Counted from the first letter of the stretch, positions 8,432 to 20,140 are shown. The stretch is 64,000 nucleotides of DNA from Achromobacter xylosoxidans (GCF_001457475.1 NZ_LN831029.1:2232001-2296000), one strand, 5' to 3'. Translations and numbers: made by a program. The notes: generated by a model not told the origin, from the letters alone.

Positions 8432-9946
8432 TCAGGGACGGGCCTGGGCGGCGGGCGCGTTCAGCGGCACCAGCGTGGGCGGCAGGGTGCCTTCGTTGTA
8501 TTGCACACGCACTGGCGTCAGCCGCGCCGAATCGGGCACCGTGGAATTGCACAGGCGGATGACATCGTCGGACACCACCAGCTTGCCATTTTCCTCGGGC
8601 ATTTCGTTGCGCGCGGGCTGCAGCGTCAGCGCCGGCAGCAGCTTATGCGAAAGCGCCAGCCAGCGATACTGGGCCAGCCTCAGGTCATAGACCGCGTTGG
8701 TCAGGGCCCGGCGCGATTCGAACAGTTCGTTTTCGGTGTTGAGCAGGTCGAGCAGGGTGCGTTGGCCAATCTGGAACTGCTGGCGATAGGCATCGCGCAC
8801 CTTGGCCGTGGCCATTTCGTGGTCGCGCAGGAAGGGCAGCTTTTCCTGCAGGCTGGTGATGTTGTTCCAGGCCACGGCCAGGTCCTGCTGCACGTTGCGG
8901 CAGGTATAGTCGCGCACGTCGCGGGCCGCGTAGGATTGGGCCGCCGTCTGGCGCACCCGGGCCGAATCGGCGCCGCCGCGGTACAGGTTGTAGTTCATGA
9001 CCACCTGGACGCTGGAGCTGCGGATGTTGCGGTTTTCCGGCGTCGGGTCGTTCTGGTCGCGGCCGGTGGCGGCGACGAATTCGAACTTGGGCGAGAACGC
9101 GCCCTTGGAGGAGGCCACGCCCGCTTCCGCCGCCTGCAGGGCGGCCTGCTTGGACAGGAAGCTGGGGTTGCGGCGCAGCGACTCGTTGAAGTTGCCGGGC
9201 TTGGTCGGCAGCTTGTCGGAGATGTCCGGCACCGGCTGCATCGACTCGGGCGGCAGGGCGCCGGTCACGCGCTGGAAGCGCTGCTGCACGTCCAGCAGGT
9301 TGGTGGTTTCGGTCATCAGGTTGGTCTGGGCCAGCGCCAGGCGGCCGCCGGCCTGTTCCAGGTCGACGCGCCGGCCCACGCCGGATTCCGTGCGCTGGCC
9401 GATCTGCTTGAGGGTTTCCTCGTGCAGCGAATAATTCTGGCGGGCCAGCAGTTCCATGTCGCGGTAGCGCTGCAGGTCGATATAGGCCTGCACGGCGGCC
9501 AGGGCGGTGCTGTCGCTGGTGGCCAGCACGTCATAGAAACGCGCCAGCTTGTCGAACCCGGCCTGCTTGACGTCGTTGCTGGTGCGGAAGCCGTCGAAAA
9601 TCAGCTGGCGCAGTTCGAAGTTGTAGCCGGGGCGGTTCCAGTTCTGCGAGCCGACGCCGGGGACGTTGTTGCGGTATTCGCGGCCGACATAGCCCAACGC
9701 GTTGACTTGCGGGAAGAACGCGCCGCGCGCCACTGCCTGGCCTTCCAGCGACGCCTGGAAATCGTGGTATTTCGCCTGGATTTCGGGGTTGCTGAGCAGG
9801 GTCTGTTCAACAATCTGGTTCAACGTCGTGACGCCCGGGGCGGGCGCCGCAGTGCTGGAATCCGCCGCGGCGGGCTGGGCAAAGGTGACAGGAACGAATG
9901 CCAACGCCAGGGCGGAAACCGAGGTCTTAAGCAGAAACGAAGACAT
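8432..9946 (-). CDS. TolC-family outer-membrane channel for adhesin export (LapE-like)
   Basis: 504 residues from the ATG at 9946, chosen because it opens a standard signal peptide (MSSFLLKTSVSALALAFVPV, cleavage after TFA near residue 23); the in-frame ATG at 9988 adds 14 hydrophilic residues and has no ribosome site. Two internally similar halves rich in heptads match the outer membrane efflux protein family, with the typical RTLLDLLNTENELFESRRAL block. It is the first gene of the minus-strand secretion operon. Expected location: trimeric beta-barrel in the outer membrane. Confidence 0.92.
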   Translation of the reverse strand: MSSFLLKTSVSALALAFVPVTFAQPAAADSSTAAPAPGVTTLNQIVEQTLLSNPEIQAKYHDFQASLEGQAVARGAFFPQVNALGYVGREYRNNVPGVGSQNWNRPGYNFELRQLIFDGFRTSNDVKQAGFDKLARFYDVLATSDSTALAAVQAYIDLQRYRDMELLARQNYSLHEETLKQIGQRTESGVGRRVDLEQAGGRLALAQTNLMTETTNLLDVQQRFQRVTGALPPESMQPVPDISDKLPTKPGNFNESLRRNPSFLSKQAALQAAEAGVASSKGAFSPKFEFVAATGRDQNDPTPENRNIRSSSVQVVMNYNLYRGGADSARVRQTAAQSYAARDVRDYTCRNVQQDLAVAWNNITSLQEKLPFLRDHEMATAKVRDAYRQQFQIGQRTLLDLLNTENELFESRRALTNAVYDLRLAQYRWLALSHKLLPALTLQPARNEMPEENGKLVVSDDVIRLCNSTVPDSARLTPVRVQYNEGTLPPTLVPLNAPAAQARP

Positions 9947-10459
9947 AGGGATTATTCGCGAGTCAAGTTTGGGATTAGTAGCCGGCATATTGTGTGCAAA
10001 TGTCAGAATTGACGAGTCAAGATTTGTTAATTCTTGACGGATGTTTGCCGGCCCGTCGGGATTTGTTTCACGTAAATCACGACAATTGACGTGATTTGCG
10101 CGAAATTCAACATGGACGGATTAATCAAAAACTATTAATGCGTTTTATGTCGCATTATTTCGGTTTCTGCTTTGCCACATTGAAACTTGATTATACCTGC
10201 TTGCGTCTTTTGTATCTAAATTGTTTTTATATTGCGCTCGCCGATTATCTGCCGCTTTTCGCCGGAATCCACGCGCGGAAACCGTGAACCGATGTCGAGG
10301 ATCGAGGCATGGTGGTATTGCATGTACTAGTATTGCCGGTGTGCTTGTACTAGGTTTGGTCGCTGTGCATAATTCTTCCATGCCGCAGCGGCCGGCGCGG
10401 GAACGTTTGGTTTCTTCGCGCCAGGCACCAGCCGGATTGTCTATTTGCAGAGCGCATCC
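9947..10459. promoter_or_regulatory. AT-rich divergent control region between the adhesin secretion operon and leuC
   Basis: About 510 bp with no convincing gene, clearly more AT-rich than its surroundings. It contains a near-perfect 11-bp inverted repeat with an 8-bp spacer (10071-10081 and 10090-10100, CGTAAATCACG/CGTGATTTGCG), a 7-bp inverted repeat (10136-10142 and 10151-10157, TAATGCG/CGCATTA) and a minus-strand TATAAT at 10190-10195 without a good -35. AT-rich promoters of this type are often bound by H-NS-like silencers; that is inference. Confidence 0.55.
10345..10373 (+). promoter_or_regulatory. Candidate sigma-70 promoter for leuC
   Basis: TTGTAC at 10345-10350 and CATAAT at 10368-10373 are separated by 17 bp, giving a start about 80 bp before leuC. 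The -10 is good (5 of 6); the -35 is weak (3 of 6). Confidence 0.42.
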
Positions 10460-11863
10460 ATGGCCCAAACCCTTTACGACAAACTCTGGGACGCCCACAT
10501 CGTCCACCAGGAATCAGACGGCACCTGTCTGCTCTATATCGATCGCCACTTGCTGCATGAAGTGACCAGCCCGCAGGCGTTCGAAGGCCTGGCCATCGCC
10601 GAGCGCAAGCCGTGGCGCAACGGCGCCAACCTGGCGGTCGCCGACCACAACGTGCCGACGATGAACCGCGCCCAGGGCATCGACGACCCCATCTCGCGCC
10701 TGCAGGTCGACACGCTCGACGCCAACTGCGACAAGTACGGCATCACCGAATTCCGCATGAACGACCTGCGCCAGGGCATCGTCCACGTCATCGGGCCGGA
10801 GCAGGGCGCCACCCTGCCGGGCATGACCGTGGTCTGTGGCGATTCGCACACCAGCACGCACGGCGCGCTGGGCGCGCTGGCGTTCGGCATCGGCACGTCC
10901 GAGGTCGAACACGTGCTGGCCACGCAGACGCTGCTCATGAAGAAGGCCAAGAGCATGCTGATCAAGGTCGAAGGTGAACTGCCGTTCGGCTGTACGGCCA
11001 AGGACGTCGTGCTGCACGTCATCGGCATCATCGGCACCGCCGGCGGCACCGGCCACGCCATCGAATTCGCCGGCAGCACCATCCGCGCGCTGTCGGTCGA
11101 AGGCCGCATGACGGTCTGCAACATGGCCATCGAGGCCGGCGCCCGCTCCGGCATGGTCGCCGTCGACGACAAGACCATCGAATACTTCCGCGGCCGTCCG
11201 TTCGCGCCGTCCGGCGTGCTGTGGGACCACGCCGTGGCCTACTGGCGCACGCTGCATACCGACGCAGGCGCCAAGTTCGACACCGTGGTCGAAGTCAACG
11301 CCCGCGACATCAAGCCGCAGGTCACCTGGGGCACCTCGCCCGAAATGGTGCTGCCGGTCGACTCGCGCGTGCCGGACCCCGACCGCGAAAAAGACGACGT
11401 GCGCCGCAGCGGCATGGAACGCGCGCTCGAATACATGGGCCTCAAGCCCAATACGCCGCTGACCGACATCCGCGTGGACCGCGTCTTCATCGGCTCCTGC
11501 ACCAACTCGCGCATCGAGGACCTGCGCGCCGCCGCCGTCGTGGCGCGCGGCAAGCACGTGGCCTCCAACGTGCGCCAGGCCATGGTGGTGCCGGGTTCCG
11601 GGCTGGTCAAGCAGCAGGCCGAGCGCGAAGGCCTGGACAAGATCTTCATCGAGGCCGGCTTCGAATGGCGCGAGCCGGGCTGCTCGATGTGCCTGGCCAT
11701 GAACGCCGACCGGCTCGAGCCGGGCGAGCGCTGTGCCTCGACCTCGAACCGCAACTTCGAAGGCCGCCAGGGCCAGGGTGGCCGCACCCACCTGGTGAGC
11801 CCGGCGATGGCCGCGGCCGCCGCCGTGGCCGGCCACTTCGTCGACGTCCGCACGTTCCGTTAA
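10460..11863 (+). CDS. leuC: 3-isopropylmalate dehydratase large subunit
   Basis: 467 residues from the ATG at 10460 ([15 protein letters not shown] is the usual family N-terminus; an ATG 15 bp upstream lacks support). It isomerises 2- to 3-isopropylmalate in leucine synthesis together with LeuD. Aconitase-family features are visible: [14 protein letters not shown], the Fe-S ligand region [12 protein letters not shown] and the paired Cys in [11 protein letters not shown]. Followed after 22 bp by leuD and then leuB, forming one operon. Cytoplasmic. Confidence 0.97.
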   Translation: MAQTLYDKLWDAHIVHQESDGTCLLYIDRHLLHEVTSPQAFEGLAIAERKPWRNGANLAVADHNVPTMNRAQGIDDPISRLQVDTLDANCDKYGITEFRMNDLRQGIVHVIGPEQGATLPGMTVVCGDSHTSTHGALGALAFGIGTSEVEHVLATQTLLMKKAKSMLIKVEGELPFGCTAKDVVLHVIGIIGTAGGTGHAIEFAGSTIRALSVEGRMTVCNMAIEAGARSGMVAVDDKTIEYFRGRPFAPSGVLWDHAVAYWRTLHTDAGAKFDTVVEVNARDIKPQVTWGTSPEMVLPVDSRVPDPDREKDDVRRSGMERALEYMGLKPNTPLTDIRVDRVFIGSCTNSRIEDLRAAAVVARGKHVASNVRQAMVVPGSGLVKQQAEREGLDKIFIEAGFEWREPGCSMCLAMNADRLEPGERCASTSNRNFEGRQGQGGRTHLVSPAMAAAAAVAGHFVDVRTFR

Positions 11864-11885
11864 GCGCCCACCGAGTACCGACATC

Positions 11886-12536
11886 ATGCAAGCATTCACC
11901 ACTCACGAAGGCCTGGTGGCTCCGCTCGACCGCGAAAACGTCGACACGGACCTCATCATCCCCAAGCAGTTCCTCAAGTCCATCAAGCGCACCGGCTTCG
12001 GCCCGAACCTGTTCGACGAATTGCGCTACCTGGACCACGGCGAACCGGGCATGGACAACAGCAAGCGCCCGCTCAACCCCGATTTCGTGCTGAACCAGCC
12101 GCGCTACCAGGGCGCCTCGGTGCTGCTGGCGCGCAAGAACTTCGGTTGCGGCTCGAGCCGCGAGCACGCGCCCTGGGCCCTGACCCAGTTCGGTTTCCGC
12201 GCCATCATCGCGCCGTCGTACGCCGACATCTTTTTCAACAACAGCTTCAAGAACGGCCTGCTGCCCATCGTGCTGTCCGAGCTCGAAGTGGCGCGCCTGT
12301 TCGACGAAGTGAAGGCCTTCCCCGGCTACAAGCTCAACATCGACCTGGAGCGCCAGGAAGTGGTGGCGGCCGACGGCCGCGCCATGAAGTTCGACATCGA
12401 GCCGTTCCGCAAGTACTGCCTGCTGAACGGCTTCGACGATATCGGCCTGACCCTGCGCCACGCCGACAAGATCCGCGCCTTCGAGGCCGAGCGCCTGGCC
12501 CGCCATCCCTGGCTGGAAAGCCGGCCGATCGCCTGA
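11886..12536 (+). CDS. leuD: 3-isopropylmalate dehydratase small subunit
   Basis: 216 residues, normal length. N-terminus [20 protein letters not shown] and the conserved [14 protein letters not shown] loop are diagnostic of the swivel subunit that completes the active site of LeuC. Sits 22 bp after leuC and 37 bp before leuB on the same strand. Confidence 0.97.
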   Translation: MQAFTTHEGLVAPLDRENVDTDLIIPKQFLKSIKRTGFGPNLFDELRYLDHGEPGMDNSKRPLNPDFVLNQPRYQGASVLLARKNFGCGSSREHAPWALTQFGFRAIIAPSYADIFFNNSFKNGLLPIVLSELEVARLFDEVKAFPGYKLNIDLERQEVVAADGRAMKFDIEPFRKYCLLNGFDDIGLTLRHADKIRAFEAERLARHPWLESRPIA

Positions 12537-12573
12537 CAGCTCCCTTCATACCGATCACAGGACCGTTTTTTCC

Positions 12574-13650
<1,077 letters not shown>

Positions 13651-13693
13651 TGCCTGCAAGGGACGCGCTCTTGCGGCGCTGTCCCGATTCCAG

Positions 13694-13720
13694 GGGCTGC
13701 CCGCAGGGGCGGCCCTTTTT
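13694..13720 (+). terminator. Rho-independent terminator after leuB
   Basis: A 9-bp stem (GGGCTGCCC with GGGCGGCCC, one wobble pair) and GCAG loop are followed by five T. It separates leuCDB from asd. Confidence 0.85.
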
Positions 13721-13881
13721 CATGTCGATGTTGCCGCGGCGCCGCGAAAGCAGGGTGGCTTTGATTGCGGCCCCGTTTTTTCAAGCTGCGCCGCAACATC
13801 CATGCGTGCATTCTGATAAATTGTTGGGTTCTTGCACGTTTTTTCACCACACCTTGTCCCCACCTTTAAAGAGCGATTGAA

Positions 13882-15012
13882 ATGAATCAAGCAGTAGGCC
13901 TTGTCGGCTGGCGCGGTATGGTCGGCTCGGTGCTCATGCAACGCATGCGCGACGAGAACGACTTCGCACTGATCGAACCGGTGTTTTTCTCCACCAGCAA
14001 CGCCGGCGGCGCCGCCCCCACTTGGGCGACTGGCGCGGGCCCGCTGCAAGACGCCTACAACATTGACGCTCTGAAAAAACTGCCGATCATCGTGACGGCG
14101 CAAGGTGGCGACTACACCTCCGAGGTCTACCCGAAGCTGCGCGGCGCGGGCTGGAACGGCATCTGGATCGACGCCGCCAGCACGCTGCGCATGGCCGATG
14201 ACGCCATTATCGTGCTGGACCCGGTCAACCGTCCCGTGATCGACGCGGCGCTCAAGCGCGGCGTGCGCAATTTCATCGGCGGCAACTGCACGGTCAGCTG
14301 CATGCTGATGGGCCTGGCCGGCCTGTTCAACAACGACCTGGTCGAGTGGATGACCACCATGACGTACCAGGCCGCTTCCGGTGGCGGCGCGCAGCACATG
14401 CGCGAACTGCTGACCCAGTTCGGCGAGCTGAACCACGCCGTCAAGCCGCTGCTGGACGATCCGGCCTCGGCCATCCTGGAAATCGACCGCGGCATCCTGG
14501 CCAAGCAGAAGGACGCCGCGCTGCCCCACGAGCACTTCGGCGTGCCGCTGGGCGGCAGCCTGATTCCCTGGATCGACAAGGACCTGGGCAACGGCATGTC
14601 CAAGGAAGAGTGGAAGGGCGAGGTCGAGACCAACAAGATCCTCGGCCGTGGCGCCGCCTTCGGCACCGCCGCCACCCCGATCGACGGCCTGTGCGTGCGC
14701 ATCGGCGCGATGCGCTGCCACAGCCAGGCGCTGACCATCAAGCTCAAGCGCGACCTGCCGCTGGACGAGATCGAAGCGCTGATCGCCCAGGGCACGCAGT
14801 GGGCCAAGGTCATCCCCAACAGCAAGGAAGAGACCATCCGCGAGTTGACCCCGGTCGCGGTCACCGGCACGCTGGACATCCCGGTGGGCCGCCTGCGCAA
14901 GATGTCGATGGGCCCGCAATACCTCAGCGCCTTCACCGTCGGCGACCAGCTGCTGTGGGGCGCCGCCGAGCCGCTGCGCCGCATGCTGCGCATCGCGCTG
15001 GCCGAAGCCTGA
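13882..15012 (+). CDS. asd: Aspartate-semialdehyde dehydrogenase
   Basis: 376 residues, matching the E. coli-type enzyme. Reduces aspartyl phosphate to the semialdehyde, the branch to lysine, diaminopimelate, threonine and methionine. NADP-binding [14 protein letters not shown] at the N-terminus, catalytic Cys in [13 protein letters not shown], and [17 protein letters not shown] near the active-site His. It stands between two terminators and so is probably its own unit. No clear promoter was picked in the 160 bp upstream. Confidence 0.97.
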   Translation: MNQAVGLVGWRGMVGSVLMQRMRDENDFALIEPVFFSTSNAGGAAPTWATGAGPLQDAYNIDALKKLPIIVTAQGGDYTSEVYPKLRGAGWNGIWIDAASTLRMADDAIIVLDPVNRPVIDAALKRGVRNFIGGNCTVSCMLMGLAGLFNNDLVEWMTTMTYQAASGGGAQHMRELLTQFGELNHAVKPLLDDPASAILEIDRGILAKQKDAALPHEHFGVPLGGSLIPWIDKDLGNGMSKEEWKGEVETNKILGRGAAFGTAATPIDGLCVRIGAMRCHSQALTIKLKRDLPLDEIEALIAQGTQWAKVIPNSKEETIRELTPVAVTGTLDIPVGRLRKMSMGPQYLSAFTVGDQLLWGAAEPLRRMLRIALAEA

Positions 15013-15059
15013 GGCCTGGCGGGCGGCGTGGCCGCCCGCTCGCGACGAGGCCGTATCGC

Positions 15060-15081
15060 AAAGGCACCTTCGGGTGCCTTT
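15060..15081 (+). terminator. Terminator after asd
   Basis: A 9-bp perfect stem AAAGGCACC/GGTGCCTTT with a TTCG tetraloop, followed by TGTCGTTTG. Located 48 bp after the asd stop. Confidence 0.8.
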
Positions 15082-15160
15082 GTCGTTTGCGCCGGGTCAT
15101 CAGCGCATCGGACGCGGCCGGCAATGTGCCGGCCAGCCAACGCCGATGCGCCTTTCAGGT

Positions 15161-15188
15161 TTGTGAAACGCGCTCGATCCATTACACT
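15161..15188 (+). promoter_or_regulatory. Candidate promoter for the fimV-like gene
   Basis: TTGTGA at 15161-15166 and TACACT at 15183-15188 with a 16-bp spacer, about 90 bp before the ATG. Confidence 0.45.
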
Positions 15189-15275
15189 TTTCCGGTGAAT
15201 TGAGGCTTGTTCTCACGCGTTCGCCGCGAACAGCCTCCGCCCGACCATTCGACGACAAGAACGGAATTCCAGCTT

Positions 15276-17180
15276 ATGACCCAGCGTTCGCGCCAAGTGA
15301 AGCATGCCCGCCGTTTGAAGGCCCTCCAGTGGGCGATCGCGCTGGCGATCGGCGCGAGCGCTTGCAGCCCGGCGTTGGCCATGCGGGTCGGGCATTCGCG
15401 GGTGGTCTCGGCCCCGGGCGCGCCCTTGCAGGCGCTGGTGGGATTGCAGGAACTCACACCCGACGAAATCGCGTCGCTGCGGGTGTCGGTGGCCGACGAG
15501 GCTTCGTGGCAACGCGCGGGCCTGAAACCGCCCGCGCCGCTGGCCAGCCTGGTGGTGAGGGTCGAGGATGGGATGGATCCGACCCGCAAGAACCTGCGGG
15601 TGCGGTCGACGCAGGCGCCGTCCGGCGGCGCGGTCGACCTGCTGCTGGACATCAGCTCCAGCTCGGGCCAGCGGCAGGTGCAGGTCAGCATCCTGGTGCC
15701 GTTGCGGGGCGCGGGCGCCGAGGTTTCGCCCGCGGCCGTTGGCACGCCGAGCCGCGCCAGCGGCACGGCGGGGTCGGTCAACGTGAAGTCGGGCGACACG
15801 CTGTTTGCGATTGCCCAGCGCAATGCGGTGCCGAACGCCTCGATCTACCAGATGTTGGTGGCGTTGTGGCGCGCCAATCCCGATGCGTTCATCCAGGGCA
15901 ACATGAATCTGGTGCGGGCCGGGCAGAAACTGGCGATTCCCGACGCGGCGACCGTGCGCGCCGTCGATCCGGCGGAGGCGCGCCGTATTTTCAACGAGCA
16001 CGCCGAAGCGTTCGCCCGCTACCGGGCCCGTCTGGGCGCGGCGGCCGGCGCCAACCCCTCGGTGGTCAAGGGCCAGGATGCCGCTTCCGGCACGGTGGCC
16101 CGTCCCGGCGACACGGGCGTGGCCACGGCGTCCCAGCCGCAGGACCGGGTGCGCCTGTCCTCCGGCCAGGCCCAAGGCGGCGCGACAGCCCAGGCCGATG
16201 CGCAGGCTGATCAGCGCGCCTCCGACGCACGAGCCATGGCGGATGCCCAGGGCCGCGTGAATCAGTTGCAGAGCAATGTCGATGAATTGAACAAGGCCGT
16301 CGCGGGGCAGGGGGGCGCCACTGGCACTCCTGGCGCTGCGGGGGCTGCGGGCACGCCTGGTTCGACCGGAGCGGCGGGTGCATCCGGTACGCCTGGCGCG
16401 ACCGGAGCGGCGGGTGCATCCGGTACGCCTGGCGCGACCGGAGCGGCGGGTGCATCCGGTACGCCTGGCGCGACTGGCGCGGCGGGTGCATCGGGTACGC
16501 CTGGCGCGACTGGCGCGGCGGGTGCATCGGGTACGCCTGGCGCGACTGGCGCGGCGGGTGCATCGGGTACGCCTGGCGCGACTGGCGCGGCGGGTGCATC
16601 GGGTACGCCTGGCGCGACTGGCGCGGCAGGTGCATCGGGCACGCCTGGCGCGACCGGAGCGGCGGGCGCATCGGGTACGCCTGGCGCGACTGGCGCGGCG
16701 GGTGCATCGGGCACGCCTGGCGCGACTGGCGCGGCGGGCGCATCGGGCTCGCCCGGCGCAACGGGTGCCGCAGGCGCACCGGGCACCCCTGGCGCCGTCG
16801 GCGCCACGGGAGCGCCGGGCCTCTCCGGCACGCCCGGCGCCGCCGGTCCGTCGACGGCCGCTGCGCAACAGGACAAGGCCGCCGCGCAGGCGTCGGCCGA
16901 CAAGAACAAGGATAAGGATTTGACTTCTTCGATGCCGGCCTGGTTGGCCGACAACCTTCTCGTCATCGTCACCGCCGTGCTGGCGCTGATCGCTTTCGCC
17001 ATCGCCTGGGTGCTGCGACGCGCGGGCGCGCGGCGCGGCGATGACGACGAGGAAACCTACGCCTATAACGAGCCGGTGCTGGACACCGCGGCGCTGAACC
17101 GCAAGCTCGATTCCATCAGCCTCGACCTGGACGAACCGCCCACGGACGAACCGCGCCCGGTTGGCGGTCCCCGGATTTGA
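15276..17180 (+). CDS. FimV/HubP-like polar scaffold protein with LysM and collagen-like tract
   Basis: 634 residues from the ATG at 15276 ([13 protein letters not shown]), which opens a signal sequence ending about residue 36. A FimV-type periplasmic domain ([20 protein letters not shown], about 37-145) is followed by a LysM domain (168-224), a helical region, a Gly-X-Y collagen-like stretch (about 347-525), one membrane segment (about 561-580) and a short acidic cytoplasmic tail. The typical long TPR-rich cytoplasmic part of FimV is absent. FimV-like proteins at this asd-truA position bind peptidoglycan and organise cell poles and type IV pili. truA starts 4 bp downstream. The collagen-like insert is unusual for the family. 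Confidence 0.8.
   Translation: MTQRSRQVKHARRLKALQWAIALAIGASACSPALAMRVGHSRVVSAPGAPLQALVGLQELTPDEIASLRVSVADEASWQRAGLKPPAPLASLVVRVEDGMDPTRKNLRVRSTQAPSGGAVDLLLDISSSSGQRQVQVSILVPLRGAGAEVSPAAVGTPSRASGTAGSVNVKSGDTLFAIAQRNAVPNASIYQMLVALWRANPDAFIQGNMNLVRAGQKLAIPDAATVRAVDPAEARRIFNEHAEAFARYRARLGAAAGANPSVVKGQDAASGTVARPGDTGVATASQPQDRVRLSSGQAQGGATAQADAQADQRASDARAMADAQGRVNQLQSNVDELNKAVAGQGGATGTPGAAGAAGTPGSTGAAGASGTPGATGAAGASGTPGATGAAGASGTPGATGAAGASGTPGATGAAGASGTPGATGAAGASGTPGATGAAGASGTPGATGAAGASGTPGATGAAGASGTPGATGAAGASGTPGATGAAGASGSPGATGAAGAPGTPGAVGATGAPGLSGTPGAAGPSTAAAQQDKAAAQASADKNKDKDLTSSMPAWLADNLLVIVTAVLALIAFAIAWVLRRAGARRGDDDEETYAYNEPVLDTAALNRKLDSISLDLDEPPTDEPRPVGGPRI
16380..16775. repeat. Eleven 36-bp tandem repeats encoding [12 protein letters not shown]
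   Basis: Copies begin every 36 bp from 16380 to 16740. Each encodes four Gly-X-Y triplets; the last has GSP. Third-base changes (tccggtacg versus tcgggtacg or tcgggcacg) mark sub-families of copies, showing stepwise duplication. The unit is a multiple of three, so copy-number change alters length and not frame. Confidence 0.95.
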
Positions 17181-17183
17181 ACG

Positions 17184-18005
17184 ATGCCTAGAGTTGCAAT
17201 GGGGCTGGCATACGACGGCTCCGCCTGGCAGGGTTGGCAGACCCAGCCGCACCGGCAGACGGTGCAGGACACACTGGAGGCCGCGCTGGCGCAGTTCTGT
17301 GGCGTGACGGACGCGGTCCCCACCATCTGCGCCGGCCGCACAGACACCGGCGTGCATGGCGCGATGCAGGTTATCCATCTCGACACCACGCTCGATCGCC
17401 GCATGGAATCCTGGGTGCGCGGCGTGAATGCCTTCCTGCCCTCCAGCATTTCCGTACAATGGGCCAAGGCGGTGCCGGACGCGTTCCACGCCCGGTTTTC
17501 GGCCCGCGCCCGGACTTACGTCTACCTGCTGTGGCGAGGCCGGGTGCGTCCCGCTCTTTGGGCCGGCCGCGCCGGGTGGTGCTACCAGCCCCTGGATGTG
17601 GATGCCATGCGCGGCGCAGCGAACGCCTTGCTGGGCGAGCACGATTTTTCCAGTTTTCGTTCCTCGCAGTGCCAGGCCAAACACCCGGTGCGCATCATGC
17701 ATCGGCTCGACATCGACGAGCGCGGTCCGTTCCTGGTGTTCACGCTGCGGGCCAACGCGTTCCTGCATCACATGGTGCGCAACATCATGGGCGCGTTGCT
17801 GCAGATTGGGCAGGGGCGCGAGTCGGTGGACTGGATGGCGCAACTGCTTTCATGGCGCGACCGCCGGCGCGGCGCGCCCACGTTTTCTCCCGATGGCCTG
17901 TATCTGTCGGCCATCGATTACCCGGACGAGTTCGGCCTGGACGAGCTGGATGGCGGAGCCCTGTTGCTGTCGCCCTTCACCCGACCGTCGGGCAACCCGC
18001 CCTAG
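17184..18005 (+). CDS. truA: tRNA pseudouridine(38-40) synthase
   Basis: 273 residues. Modifies uridines 38-40 in the anticodon stem-loop of many tRNAs. The catalytic Asp54 is in [10 protein letters not shown], and the N-terminal [14 protein letters not shown] and C-terminal [14 protein letters not shown] blocks are typical. Starts 4 bp after the fimV-like stop, so the two are translationally linked, as is common in betaproteobacteria. Confidence 0.96.
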   Translation: MPRVAMGLAYDGSAWQGWQTQPHRQTVQDTLEAALAQFCGVTDAVPTICAGRTDTGVHGAMQVIHLDTTLDRRMESWVRGVNAFLPSSISVQWAKAVPDAFHARFSARARTYVYLLWRGRVRPALWAGRAGWCYQPLDVDAMRGAANALLGEHDFSSFRSSQCQAKHPVRIMHRLDIDERGPFLVFTLRANAFLHHMVRNIMGALLQIGQGRESVDWMAQLLSWRDRRRGAPTFSPDGLYLSAIDYPDEFGLDELDGGALLLSPFTRPSGNPP

Positions 18006-18041
18006 CCGGACGCCGGCCGGCGCCCAATGGAGGCCTGTCTC

Positions 18042-19136
18042 ATGCAACGCCGCGCGTTTTTGAAACGAACCGCCCTGGGGGCCGCGAGCGGCGCCGTGAT
18101 CGCCGCGCCGGCGTATGCGCAGGATGCGCCGGCGGTTTCGTGGCGGCTGGCATCGAGCTTCCCCAACGAGTCGCCGACGCTGTTCGCCGGCGCCGAGGAC
18201 GTGGCGCGCTATGTCGGCGACGTCACCGACGGCAAGTTCCGCATCGAGATATTCTCCGCCGGTGATCTGGTGGACGCCGGCCAGGTGTTGGACGCGGTGC
18301 AACAGCGCGTCGTCGAATGCGGCCACACCGCGTCGACCCGGTTCTTCGATACCGATCCCGCATTGTGCTTCGATGCTGGCGTGCCATTCGGCCTGAATAC
18401 CCGGCAGATGAATGCCTGGATGATCCAGGGCGAGGGGCTGGCGCTGACCCGCGTGTTGTTCGACAAATACAACATCCTCAACTTTCCCTGCGGCTTTACC
18501 GGCGCCCAGATGGGCGGCTGGTTTCGCGGCGAGGTCAAGACGGTGGACGACCTGCGCGGCCTGAAGGTCAAGGCCGGCGGTTTCGCCCGCCAGGTGTTGG
18601 CCCGCATGGGCGCCGCGCCGGTGGACCTGCCGATCGCCGATACCTATGCGGCGCTGGAGCAGGGCGGCGTCGATGCGGTGGCCTGGATCGGTCCGCACGA
18701 TGACGAGAGCCTCGCGCTCTACAAGGTCGCCCGGAACTACTATTTTCCTGGCTGGTGGGCGGGCACGTTGCAGTTGTCGCTGTACGTCAATCAGGACGCG
18801 CACGACGAATTGCCCAAGTCCTACCAGGCGGCGCTGGAGCTGGCCTCGCGGATGGCCACTTCCAACATGATCGCAAAGTACGACGCCGGCAATCCCGACG
18901 CCCTGCGCCGGCTGGTGCAGCGCGGCGCGCAGCTCAAGGCTTTCCCCAGGCCGATGCTGCAAGCCGCCCACGAGGCCGCGCTCAAGCTCTACCAGGAGTT
19001 GAGCGGCAAGGATCCCATGTTCAAGAAGCTGTACGAAAGCATGACCGCCTTTCGCGACAAGGAAATCCCCTGGTTCCGCGTGGCCGAGGGCAGCTTCGAT
19101 TCGCTCATGGCCACGCTGGGCCAGCCGGCCGCCTGA
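18042..19136 (+). CDS. TRAP transporter substrate-binding protein (DctP/TakP family), Tat-exported, orphan
   Basis: 364 residues from the ATG at 18042, preceded by GGAGG with an 8-base gap. The N-terminus MQRRAFLKRTALGAASGAV has a twin-arginine RRxFLK motif, and cleavage is expected after AYA near residue 25. The body (WRLASSFPNESPTLFAGAED, GFARQVLARMGAAPVDLP, YYFPGWWAG) fits TRAP binding proteins of the TakP type that bind 2-oxo acids. No DctQ or DctM gene is adjacent, so the membrane partner must be elsewhere. Its place between truA and trpF suggests insertion into a conserved block. Confidence 0.85.
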   Translation: MQRRAFLKRTALGAASGAVIAAPAYAQDAPAVSWRLASSFPNESPTLFAGAEDVARYVGDVTDGKFRIEIFSAGDLVDAGQVLDAVQQRVVECGHTASTRFFDTDPALCFDAGVPFGLNTRQMNAWMIQGEGLALTRVLFDKYNILNFPCGFTGAQMGGWFRGEVKTVDDLRGLKVKAGGFARQVLARMGAAPVDLPIADTYAALEQGGVDAVAWIGPHDDESLALYKVARNYYFPGWWAGTLQLSLYVNQDAHDELPKSYQAALELASRMATSNMIAKYDAGNPDALRRLVQRGAQLKAFPRPMLQAAHEAALKLYQELSGKDPMFKKLYESMTAFRDKEIPWFRVAEGSFDSLMATLGQPAA

Positions 19137-19228
19137 ACGCGCCTGGCCGGGCCGGCGCGCCGGGGCCGGAGAGCGTTCCCTTATACTGATCGGACCTGTC
19201 GCGCCGAGCGACACAAGCGGTGAATTCC

Positions 19229-19882
19229 ATGCGCACACGCATCAAGATCTGCGGTCTGACCCGCGAAGAAGATATCGACGCCGCCGTCTCGGCCGGCGTC
19301 GATGCCATCGGTTTTGTCTTCTATCCCAAGAGCAAGCGCTACGTCACGCCGACCCGCGCGGCGCAACTGCGCCGCGCGGTGCCGGCCTTCGTGGACGTGG
19401 TGGCGCTCTTCGTGAACCCGGATCCGTCGCAGGTGCAGGCGGTGCTCGACGAGGTGGGACCGGAGTTGCTGCAATTCCATGGCGACGAAACGCCGCCGGA
19501 CTGTGCGCGCTATGGCCATCGCTACCTGCGTGCATTCCGTGCCGGCGCGCCCGGCCTGGATACGCCGGAAGACCTGGCGACGTACTGCCGCGCCTTCGGC
19601 GAAGCCGCCGGCTGGCTGTTCGACAGCTACAGCGCGGGCTACGGCGGCAGCGGCCATGGTTTCGACCATGCCTTGCTCGCCGACGTGGCGGCCGATCCCG
19701 TGTCGCGCCCGCTGATCCTGTCGGGCGGTCTGAACCCCGACAACGTTGCCGCGGCGGTGCAATCGGTGCGGCCGTGGGCGGTCGATGTGAGCAGTGGCGT
19801 CGAGGTCGAGCAAGGAATAAAAAGTTCTGATAGAATCTCGTTCTTCGTTGCTGCGGTGCATGCCGCAGACGCGAAGAAATAG
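19229..19882 (+). CDS. trpF: Phosphoribosylanthranilate isomerase
   Basis: 217 residues from the ATG at 19229; an in-frame GTG at 19220 is also possible. Third committed step of tryptophan synthesis. Diagnostic features: RIKICGLTREED with the catalytic Cys, GFVFYPKSKRYV, LQFHGDE, LILSGGLNPDNV and the C-terminal AVDVSSGVE phosphate-binding loop. trpB and trpA, which normally follow in betaproteobacteria, are not found downstream in this window. Confidence 0.96.
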   Translation: MRTRIKICGLTREEDIDAAVSAGVDAIGFVFYPKSKRYVTPTRAAQLRRAVPAFVDVVALFVNPDPSQVQAVLDEVGPELLQFHGDETPPDCARYGHRYLRAFRAGAPGLDTPEDLATYCRAFGEAAGWLFDSYSAGYGGSGHGFDHALLADVAADPVSRPLILSGGLNPDNVAAAVQSVRPWAVDVSSGVEVEQGIKSSDRISFFVAAVHAADAKK

Positions 19883-20111
19883 AAGGGAAAAGCAGTGCTG
19901 GCAGGGAAGGTGAAAACCACGAACCCGGCCGTTGCGGCTGAAGAATTTAGTGAATCGAAGGTATCTGCCAAATGCGCATGTGCCACAACATGCGGCAAAA
20001 ACGCATGATCCAGACGATTCGCGGCATTTTCTGAAGCCAGATAATTTTTGAAGCCTGATAAGCAACGAAAAAGCAACGAAATAAAAACAGCAAAAAATCT
20101 GAAAAGACGAT

Positions 20112-20140
20112 TTGCACAGTTTAAAAAAGCACTATATAAT
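20112..20140 (+). promoter_or_regulatory. Promoter of tRNA-Val
   Basis: TTGCAC at 20112-20117 and a perfect TATAAT at 20135-20140, spacer 17 bp, start about 8 bp before the tRNA. Confidence 0.8.

Noticed and set aside
10096..10287. 63-codon ORF in the AT-rich region before leuC
   Set aside because: No ribosome site, no recognisable motif, composition typical of non-coding AT-rich DNA, and overlaps the inverted repeats.
10374..10459. Leucine attenuator leader upstream of leuC
   Set aside because: The short frame from the ATG at 10380 has no run of Leu codons and no terminator hairpin precedes leuC.
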